Shown: positions 1 through 5,256 of the stretch, piece after piece
Numbering within the stretch: the first letter of the stretch is position 1
Layout of the letters: each line of letters starts with the position of its first letter
From: an uncultured Sphingobacteriales bacterium
GTDB taxonomy: Bacteria; Bacteroidota; Bacteroidia; Chitinophagales; Chitinophagaceae
Assembly: GCA_946887085.1 (NCBI GenBank)
Contig: CAMPKG010000235.1
Span: 1-5,256, forward strand
Direction: 5' to 3'
Length of the DNA stretch: 5,256 bases
Translations under genes and position numbers: made by a program
Notes under the pieces: model-generated
The model's input: the letters and a program-made list of their open reading frames with translations, nothing else
Databases searched by the model: none
What the model was told of the DNA's origin: nothing

Positions 1-2895
1 GTTTTTCAGTTTCTTCTTCGAAAGTAGTGGTAGTTTGGTTGCCGGTTTTTTTGCAGGGTTGTTCGCCGGTTTCGCTGCCGGTTTTTGTTGAATTCGCTGT
101 TTCGTTGAGGCAGGCTTTTTTACGGGGGAATGTCGCTGGTAATTTGCGCTCGGCTGCTTTGTTATTTTTTTGATAGTTGACGACTTGTTCCTTTTAGAGT
201 TGGTAGTGGTTGGTTTAGTTTTACCGGTTTTCTTTTCAGGAATCGCGACGGTGTCTTTCTTAATCGGAGCGCTGGTGTCCGGGATCAGCGATTGCACAGT
301 AAACTCCAGGCCATCAATGATATCTCCTTCTCTATTTACCTGCACGGTAAATGATACGGGCGCGGATGATTTCATATTTACACGCTGCATTTGCGCGGAG
401 TCGATTACTGCGGTATACGCTCCCGGTGCAAGGCCCATGTAGCTAAAATATCCATCCGATTCACTCAACGTGCGCGCTACAAGGCTATCATTTTTGTAGA
501 AGTTTATGTAGATCTGGCCCTGACCTTTAAGGGTCCTTTTCCTCAGAATCGAAACAGTTCCGGTTACTTCGGCCACGACTGCTATCGGTACTTGTAATGG
601 CTTAAAGCTGTTCGGTTCAATGGTTACACGCAGTATCTTTTTCTGTATTTGCCACGCAATATTGTCGAAGCTGAATCGATTTAGTTCAATATAGTGTGTA
701 GAATAAGCTTCAAGATCGGAAACGTGAATAACCGTGTCTTTATTCTCGGGTAAGATATGCCCGCTACCAATCCTGAATTTTAACCCCGATACTTTTGGCT
801 CATCTGCATCGCGTACATTGTTGCAATTCAGATCGAGGAACGGCATAATAGCCAGGCCTCCGCGTCCAATACTGACGCTGTTTGTAGCACGAACAAAGTT
901 TGATCTCTGATCAAATTGCAGGCTACCCCTTGCTACCTCGATAAAAGAAAATTTCTTGTTGAAATATCTTGCAGTGGCTCCGACCTGGGCATAAGGTATG
1001 TCATACCTTAATTGAATTGAAGCGTTTTGAATATCGGTCTTAAAATTTCGCTCAAAGGACAATCCCATATATCCATAGCGAAATACTCTTTTTTCAAGCA
1101 GTGCCTTCGCCGAAATAAAATCTTTTGCAGTATACGAATACTGGACTTCGGGTGTGAAAAGGAAAGTGCCGGGTAATCGAAGGACAGTAGAGATATTGCT
1201 ATAAATTAGTGGCTGGCTTTCTTCAATAAAATAACCATAGGTACTTATCCTGGCGTCTAGGCCAAATGCCAGTCCGTTTAATGTCCATTCAGCTGTAGTA
1301 AGACTTTTTTTTGTCTGCAGCACGCTTTGATTGAGTGTCATCATTGAGAATAACGAGAACTTACGCATGCGTATAGGGACAGAGAAAACCAGCCTTCTTT
1401 CATCCACCGAATTATTATTGATAGCGGTTTGGCCCTTCTTAAATTTGGTATACGTAGCTTCAATTTGCCAGTTTTTCACCGTTCGATATAAAAGACTTCC
1501 CTTAGTTCTGACATCGTGAGTATATTCACCAAAGAACAACAAATTCGGTCTTATTCTCGCAGAGGTTTGCAAGAACGGCATTGCAGGACTTTTAATTACA
1601 GTGGAAAAGTATTCCATACCACCGGTCATTGTAATAGATTTGCTCAAACCATAGGTGCCCGCAACGCGGCCAAATCTGCCGTTGCTGTCAAGCGAAAATT
1701 CCCGTTTGTCCTCTGTGATCCCAGCGCTGATATTATATTCAAACTGTTTCTCCGGCAGGAAATTATAGGGGATGTTTACATTCTCCTCTTTAAATGACTC
1801 CTCGCCGAAAGGGCCGTAATAACGAAGTTTGATGACTGAGCTGCCGTAGATCAGCGGCACATCGAAGGAGAACATTCCCGTAGCATCAGCCGTTGTATAG
1901 TCGACGAGTGTATTATTGATATAAAGTTCAACGATCCATCCGGGGTTGGTGATATCGGTGAGTCTATATGAGCCGAATGAACGTCTTACTGTTGTTTGGG
2001 CATTGGTTGCCTGGACACCAACCACGGGTGCGAATATCGAGGAAATGGTATTCAGCGGGATCTTTCCTGCCATCACCTGGCGAAACATTTTATTTTCATT
2101 GTTCACGCGTCGCCATAAATAATACTGTTGTTTTTCATTGAAAGGTTGTGTGGTGCTATAATTAAGGGCAACATTTGCTTCGCCTCCCGCTATCACCGTA
2201 CCGAAGGAAAGTCCAACCCTGGTATCAACGGGAGAGCCTTCCTGTTGCGTAGAAATCACTGACCAGTCTGCCATCCCGAAATGAAACGGCGAATAGATCC
2301 GTGGATAAACGGAATCTGCTTTTATGTCGCCTCTCAAGCGACCGATATTGCGTCGCATCTGTTCCAGCCTGGCTTCGCGAATTGCCGGTAGCTCCTGTTT
2401 GGTATTAAGGGTTACAGCAAGTGCGCGAAAATTAAAGTGAGGATGTAGTCCAAAAATATTTGCCAGGTGAGGCGACTTCACGAACAGTGTCGTTGGCGTT
2501 TTGATAAGTCCGTCGCTTCCCATTTCATAAACCCTGTTTCCGAAATAGATGCGGTTGCCGGGCTTGTCAATAAGGTATGTCGAATCTTGTTGAAGAAAGA
2601 AGCCCGATACTGTATCATACCCGTTGCTGGTAGTGTTTTTTACGCGAATGAAATCAAAGATTTCTACCACGGGTAGGTATAGTGTATCATCTTTTATAAG
2701 AGCCGGCACCTCTATCATGCTCATGCCGGGCAGCGTAAGCGAGATGAGTATTTCCTCGTAATCTTCCTGTTGGGCGGTCGCGGTGTGAGTGCAAAAAACT
2801 AAGGCTAGAAATGAAAGGAATATGACAGGACCAGAGACGACACGGCGCAATAATAGTATCATTCTATGATATTGCCTGTCTTTCTTGAATTTCAT
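1..2895 (-). CDS. Usher-like outer-membrane assembly protein (3' end outside window)
   Basis: The frame is open from ATG 2895 to the window edge: 965 codons, no internal stop. Residues 1-42 are a signal peptide ending CTHTATA before QQ. Residues 46-145 form an N-terminal domain (YEEILISLTLPG, DTLYLPVVEIFDF). Residues about 146-315 and 380-680 show alternating beta-strand patterns expected of a large outer-membrane barrel. Residues 318-366 resemble a usher plug: PGWIVELYINNTLVDY, GMFSFDVPLIYG, IKLRYYGPFGEE. Residues 682-700 give a junction with an EF-hand-like loop (FLDLNCNNVRDADEP). Residues about 700-777 and 778-870 are two C-terminal beta-sandwiches, the second like a carboxypeptidase-regulatory fold (VTGTVSI, SDGYFSYMGLAPGAYTAVID). 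Residues 886-965 are a basic Lys/Pro/Ala/Thr tail. Ushers take chaperone-bound subunits in the periplasm and thread the polymer through the outer membrane; that role here is inferred from motif order and the adjacent DUF4402 gene. Ushers are usually about 800-900 residues, so this one is long, mainly because of the tail. Alternative: an outer-membrane barrel with another export role. Confidence 0.82.
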   Translation of the reverse strand, partial: MKFKKDRQYHRMILLLRRVVSGPVIFLSFLALVFCTHTATAQQEDYEEILISLTLPGMSMIEVPALIKDDTLYLPVVEIFDFIRVKNTTSNGYDTVSGFFLQQDSTYLIDKPGNRIYFGNRVYEMGSDGLIKTPTTLFVKSPHLANIFGLHPHFNFRALAVTLNTKQELPAIREARLEQMRRNIGRLRGDIKADSVYPRIYSPFHFGMADWSVISTQQEGSPVDTRVGLSFGTVIAGGEANVALNYSTTQPFNEKQQYYLWRRVNNENKMFRQVMAGKIPLNTISSIFAPVVGVQATNAQTTVRRSFGSYRLTDITNPGWIVELYINNTLVDYTTADATGMFSFDVPLIYGSSVIKLRYYGPFGEESFKEENVNIPYNFLPEKQFEYNISAGITEDKREFSLDSNGRFGRVAGTYGLSKSITMTGGMEYFSTVIKSPAMPFLQTSARIRPNLLFFGEYTHDVRTKGSLLYRTVKNWQIEATYTKFKKGQTAINNNSVDERRLVFSVPIRMRKFSLFSMMTLNQSVLQTKKSLTTAEWTLNGLAFGLDARISTYGYFIEESQPLIYSNISTVLRLPGTFLFTPEVQYSYTAKDFISAKALLEKRVFRYGYMGLSFERNFKTDIQNASIQLRYDIPYAQVGATARYFNKKFSFIEVARGSLQFDQRSNFVRATNSVSIGRGGLAIMPFLDLNCNNVRDADEPKVSGLKFRIGSGHILPENKDTVIHVSDLEAYSTHYIELNRFSFDNIAWQIQKKILRVTIEPNSFKPLQVPIAVVAEVTGTVSILRKRTLKGQGQIYINFYKNDSLVARTLSESDGYFSYMGLAPGAYTAVIDSAQMQRVNMKSSAPVSFTVQVNREGDIIDGLEFTVQSLIPDTSAPIKKDTVAIPEKKTGKTKPTTTNSKRNKSSTIKKITKQPSANYQRHSPVKKPASTKQRIQQKPAAKPANNPAKKPATKLPLLSKKKLKN
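37..84 (-). repeat. 12-bp coding tandem repeat (KPAx tetrapeptide, four units)
   Basis: Within the basic tail of the usher-like protein, residues 938-953 read KPAA-KPAN-NPAK-KPAT, four tetrapeptide units in tandem. At DNA level the plus-strand string GCCGGTTT recurs at 41-48, 65-72 and 77-84, spaced by multiples of 12 bp. Such an array can gain or lose units by slippage without a frameshift, so tail length may vary between strains. Confidence 0.7.
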
Positions 2896-2903
2896 ATCCC
2901 GTG

Positions 2904-2907
2904 CTCC
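2904..2907 (-). promoter_or_regulatory. Shine-Dalgarno-like GGAG before the usher gene
   Basis: The 18-nt gap between the DUF4402 stop and the usher-like start contains GGAG, with 8 nt between it and the ATG at 2895. This favours 2895 over the alternative in-frame ATG at 2862 (Met12), which has no such motif near it. Strong Shine-Dalgarno motifs are uncommon in Bacteroidota, so a chance match is possible. Confidence 0.5.
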
Positions 2908-2913
2908 AGGTTG

Positions 2914-3438
2914 TTATTCCTGTACAAAAGTTACATTGAACTGGCCGCTGTATGCCCCTACCGGGTTTGCGAGCGAATTGCCTACATATAATGTTCCACC
3001 TATTCTTACCTGTGTGCGGGCAGGGGGTGATGACGTAATGATGAATGGTACAGCCGGATCTGAAGTACCTACCTGCAACGTCATAAACCCGCCATTGCTA
3101 CCCGTAAGTGTAGAGTTAGATCCGTTCATGATGTTTATTCTTGTTCCGGCTGCAGCCTCTACTTCTATGATAGCTGGTGAAAATTGAAATCCAAGGCTTG
3201 CCTGTATAACATCGCCAGTTGTAGACCTCGATCCATCGGGAAAAATGATCACTGTTCCACCGGCATTGCCATGATAGAATGCGCCGAAAAATAAACCTTG
3301 TGCGGGTGTTGTATATATAGAGAAGGGACGTGGGGGGTGTTGCTGTGCATAGGCAGAGTTGCCGAACAACAATGCTGACAACAGTACTCCGACGATTGCT
3401 AAAAATCTGACTAGTGTGTATGTTCTCTTGATCCTCAT
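2914..3438 (-). CDS. DUF4402 domain protein, candidate fimbrial-type subunit
   Basis: This is a complete 174-residue protein. Residues 1-31 are a clear Sec signal peptide (MRIKRTYTLVRF, hydrophobic core, then NSAYA before QQ). The mature part matches the DUF4402 pattern: LFFGAF (49-54), GGTVIIFPDGSRSTTGDV (60-77), SPAIIEVEAAAGTRINI (87-103), a Gly/Asn/Ser-rich loop, MTLQV (119-123), VRIGGTLYVGN (144-154) and a final YSGQFNVTFVQE. It is all beta, with no cysteine in the mature chain and no catalytic motif. DUF4402 proteins are small secreted beta-sandwich proteins that resemble pilin or spore-coat-U-type subunits. A role as a polymerising surface subunit is inferred from this and from the usher-like gene 18 nt downstream. 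The roughly 17 residues between the predicted cleavage site and the first conserved strand could act as a donor strand, but this is speculative. The gene is translationally coupled to the T9SS-sorted protein. Confidence 0.88.
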   Translation of the reverse strand: MRIKRTYTLVRFLAIVGVLLSALLFGNSAYAQQHPPRPFSIYTTPAQGLFFGAFYHGNAGGTVIIFPDGSRSTTGDVIQASLGFQFSPAIIEVEAAAGTRINIMNGSNSTLTGSNGGFMTLQVGTSDPAVPFIITSSPPARTQVRIGGTLYVGNSLANPVGAYSGQFNVTFVQE

Positions 3439-3440
3439 CA
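3436..3440 (-). promoter_or_regulatory. TGATG stop-start overlap (translational coupling site)
   Basis: On the minus strand the TGA stop of the T9SS-sorted protein (3440-3438) shares its A with the ATG of the DUF4402 gene (3438-3436). This layout usually lets a terminating ribosome restart on the next gene and tends to keep the output of two proteins linked. It supports co-expression of the surface protein and the candidate subunit. The next in-frame possibilities for the DUF4402 start would cut into its signal peptide, so this start is well supported. Confidence 0.8.
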
Positions 3441-5162
3441 GTTATTTCCCAAAAATAATTTTTTGGAATACACATTGCTGTTTGCGTAGAAGCTTACAAT
3501 ATATATCCCGCTGCTGTATGATGCCGGTATCTCGTGATAACCGAAGCCGTTTAGTTCATGACGAGCTATAACCTGTCCCAGGGTATTGACAACCACCAGG
3601 GTACCCTTTTCCCCGGTGAGCAGATTCAGATAAACAAATATTTTTCCGTTACTGCTGTAAGCGTTGAGCGAGGGGGGTGCGAATAGTGCGTCTGATAGAG
3701 GATTTTTAGAAAAGACAATAGAGAACCTGCTGTCGTGTTTTCCCTTAGCCAGTGTTGTTTGATACACCGGGTTGATACGCACGTCTTGTATCGTCTTTGT
3801 CTTCGCATCAGTGAGGTAAATATTTAGTCCGGACGGTATATTGTCCATATCATTTATTTTGAACTGCACATCTCCGTCTTTTGCTGTTTCCAACCCGAGC
3901 GGTACCATGTTAATGCTATCAGCAGGATCGGGCATACCGCAGATCGACATTTTTACGCCGCTTCCGGGCAGCACATATAAGTTGGGTACTGCCGCGTCGG
4001 TATTCATCATTTTCATTGCGTCAAGTTCAAGGTCGAAGCCCATTGAAGCATCTGTGTCAAAATAAATTACTGCTGCATCATTTTTCTTGCCGCCGGCAAA
4101 TGTGGCAGCTATTCGGAGCAGAGGGCTTTGTGATGGGTCGAGTTTGTGAAATGCAGGATTGAAAGTATTAACGCGAACGTTATTGTCCATGCCAAGGCTT
4201 CCGGACACAGGATACGATCCGTCTGTGACATGTACAAAGAAAGCCTGCATGGCGGGAATAATATTGTCAGCTATTCCATCGCTGGATACGCCGTTGATAT
4301 AGGAACTGTAAGTTCCACCATATTGGTCCGAATTGCTGGCATCAAAATAATAAACAGCGTCATCAATATTGGTTCTTGTCCAACCTGAGGTAGCGTCCCA
4401 ATCGATGGGCGAGGGATAAGGATTGCCAACAAGATTAAAGCCTTGCGTATATGTGTTGTTGTTGTTGAATAAATTGATAGATACCGATCCATTATTAGCA
4501 TCTCCGGCTATGTCTACTGTAAGCGGAGATGATGATGTGCCAAATTGAACTGCATAGCCTCTGAGCGGCGTAAGCGTATTTGACGAGTTGTTATAATATA
4601 CCCAGCCGGTAGAGTTCAGGGTCTCGTCATAACCGTGAACGCCGGGAAAATCACCTGCACTGCCCAGGTCTATTTCGTCGGAAAATTCGTTAACTGTCGA
4701 AGCCTGGAAAGGCGAGCTGAAATATTTATAACCAAAACCTGAAGACAGGTAACGCTGCATAACGATATCGTTGGCTGCCCCAGTGCTGGCACCATCTACA
4801 AGTGCTGTTTTTGTCGTGCTTGACAAAAGTGTCAATTTGTTGTCTGCATTTAATGTGCCGTTGGTCTTAAGTATATCCGTTATTGTATGGCCGGTTGTTG
4901 TTATTGCAGTAGTGCTGCCTGAAGAGATGGTCAGATGCTTGAAGGTGGTTGCAGAACCGGACAGGTTTTGTGAGCTACCGCTGAATACAACAGTCCCTGC
5001 GTTCTGCGTGAACGACCCATTGTTCGTCCAATCCTGCCCCATAATGAGGTTACCACCTTGCTGGATGACATAAGAGCCCGAAGGTATGATCAGCCCCTGG
5101 CTGCTGGCAGAAACTGCTGCCAACATCAGACCCACAATCAATGTATTTCTTCTCGTTCTCAT
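3438..5162 (-). CDS. Secreted surface protein with T9SS type A-like C-terminal sorting domain
   Basis: This is a complete 574-residue protein. Residues 1-22 form a Sec signal peptide (MRTRRN basic start, hydrophobic LIVGLMLAAVSA core). Residues about 25-125 are rich in Ser/Thr/Asn/Gly and read like a repetitive beta structure (for example NNGSFTQNAGTVVFSGSSQN). Residues 134-315 carry hallmarks of Bacteroidota exoproteins: MQRYLSSGFGYKYFSSPF, NLVGNPYPSPIDW (243-255) and IIPAMQAFFVHV (301-312). Residues about 348-410 form another beta-rich segment. Residues about 499-574 resemble a T9SS type A sorting domain: VVVNTLGQVIARHEL, then SSGIYIVSF, then SKKLFLGNN at the end. Family knowledge predicts Sec export, crossing of the outer membrane by T9SS, removal of this domain and attachment to the surface. 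The usual YPNP-type start of the domain is absent (SLNAYSSNGKIFVYLN instead). No enzyme motif was recognised, so adhesin or fibre-associated protein is inference. Its stop overlaps the next start as TGATG, and a weak purine-rich AAGAGA lies 9 nt before the ATG. Confidence 0.9.
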   Translation of the reverse strand: MRTRRNTLIVGLMLAAVSASSQGLIIPSGSYVIQQGGNLIMGQDWTNNGSFTQNAGTVVFSGSSQNLSGSATTFKHLTISSGSTTAITTTGHTITDILKTNGTLNADNKLTLLSSTTKTALVDGASTGAANDIVMQRYLSSGFGYKYFSSPFQASTVNEFSDEIDLGSAGDFPGVHGYDETLNSTGWVYYNNSSNTLTPLRGYAVQFGTSSSPLTVDIAGDANNGSVSINLFNNNNTYTQGFNLVGNPYPSPIDWDATSGWTRTNIDDAVYYFDASNSDQYGGTYSSYINGVSSDGIADNIIPAMQAFFVHVTDGSYPVSGSLGMDNNVRVNTFNPAFHKLDPSQSPLLRIAATFAGGKKNDAAVIYFDTDASMGFDLELDAMKMMNTDAAVPNLYVLPGSGVKMSICGMPDPADSINMVPLGLETAKDGDVQFKINDMDNIPSGLNIYLTDAKTKTIQDVRINPVYQTTLAKGKHDSRFSIVFSKNPLSDALFAPPSLNAYSSNGKIFVYLNLLTGEKGTLVVVNTLGQVIARHELNGFGYHEIPASYSSGIYIVSFYANSNVYSKKLFLGNN

Positions 5163-5177
5163 GTTTTATGATCTCTT

Positions 5178-5256
5178 TTATCGGTATTCGCGGATAATGA
5201 TAATACCACCAGTTCCACTCCCGCCTGCCCTGTCAGTGTTGGCATTGGAATGAGCA
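5178..5256 (-). CDS. 3' end of an upstream gene with Gly-rich C-terminus (partial)
   Basis: Reading the minus strand from 5255, 25 sense codons run in frame to a TAA at 5180-5178. The visible peptide contains RAGGSGTGGIIIIREYR. A Gly/Ser stretch followed by a run of branched aliphatics and a terminal Arg/Tyr is a tail I have seen on Gly-rich, tail-fibre-like surface proteins (GGSGIVIIRY-type endings), so a secreted or surface-exposed repetitive protein is plausible. Nothing of its main body is in the window, so no function can be given. The stop lies 15 nt upstream of the start of the T9SS-sorted protein, which suggests the gene is the preceding member of the same operon. The alternative is a chance open frame of 25 codons; the well-placed stop and non-random Gly-rich composition argue against that, but not decisively. 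Confidence 0.55.
   Translation of the reverse strand, partial: AHSNANTDRAGGSGTGGIIIIREYR

Noticed and set aside
1..130. Repeated GCCGGTTTTT strings on the plus strand as a regulatory or CRISPR-like repeat
   Set aside because: The spacing follows the codon frame in multiples of 12 bp and encodes the KPAx repeat of the tail; there are no spacers of constant length.
2770..2895. Possible lipoprotein signal in the usher-like protein (LALVFC)
   Set aside because: The residue before Cys35 is Phe, not Gly, Ala or Ser as a lipobox needs, and a normal signal peptidase I site (TATA before QQ) follows.
2885..3187. Plus-strand open frame of 100 codons opposite the DUF4402 gene
   Set aside because: It lies wholly or mostly antisense to a well-supported gene with signal peptide and domain motifs; its own translation has no recognisable domain or signal.
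3116..3475. Minus-strand open frame of 119 codons spanning the junction of two genes
   Set aside because: It is out of frame with both the T9SS-sorted protein and the DUF4402 gene, and its translation is rich in Arg, Cys and Trp with no recognisable motif, as expected of a shifted frame.
4771..5073. Plus-strand open frame of 100 codons with hydrophobic stretches
   Set aside because: It is the antisense of the Thr/Ser/Asn-rich beta region of the T9SS-sorted protein; complement of such codons readily yields Val/Leu/Ala runs that mimic membrane segments.

Overview
The window is a compact run of co-directional genes, all on the minus strand. It most likely comes from a member of the Bacteroidota. 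The strongest sign is a protein with a type IX secretion (T9SS) type A-like C-terminal sorting domain, a secretion system essentially confined to that phylum. It sits next to a DUF4402 protein and a large outer-membrane usher-like protein, a combination I associate with Bacteroidota genomes. Genus cannot be read from the sequence.

Layout in transcription order, from high to low coordinates. (1) 5256-5178: the last 25 codons of a gene with a Gly-rich C-terminus ending in IIIIREYR. (2) 5162-3438: a 574-residue secreted protein with a signal peptide, a beta-rich body and a divergent T9SS sorting domain. (3) 3438-2914: a 174-residue DUF4402 protein with a signal peptide, a good candidate for a fimbrial-type structural subunit. 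(4) 2895 to the window edge: at least 965 residues of a usher-like outer-membrane protein, uninterrupted in frame, with an N-terminal domain, a beta-rich barrel region, a plug-like module, an EF-hand-like loop, C-terminal beta-sandwich modules and a very basic Lys/Pro/Ala tail with a KPAx tandem repeat. Its stop codon lies outside the window.

The gaps are 15 nt, a 1-nt TGATG overlap, and 18 nt. No room exists for an internal promoter or terminator outside coding sequence, so the four genes look like one operon. No stretch over 300 bases lacks a gene, and no RNA gene, mobile element or CRISPR array was seen.

The working interpretation (inference) is a Bacteroidota chaperone-usher-like surface fibre system. 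The usher-like protein would be the outer-membrane pore and assembly platform, the DUF4402 protein the polymerising subunit, and the T9SS-tagged protein a co-produced surface component such as an adhesin or anchor. No periplasmic chaperone is encoded here, so if this is a true chaperone-usher system the chaperone must lie outside the window. The pairing of a T9SS-sorted protein, translationally coupled to a pilin-like gene, with an usher is the most interesting aspect of the region.
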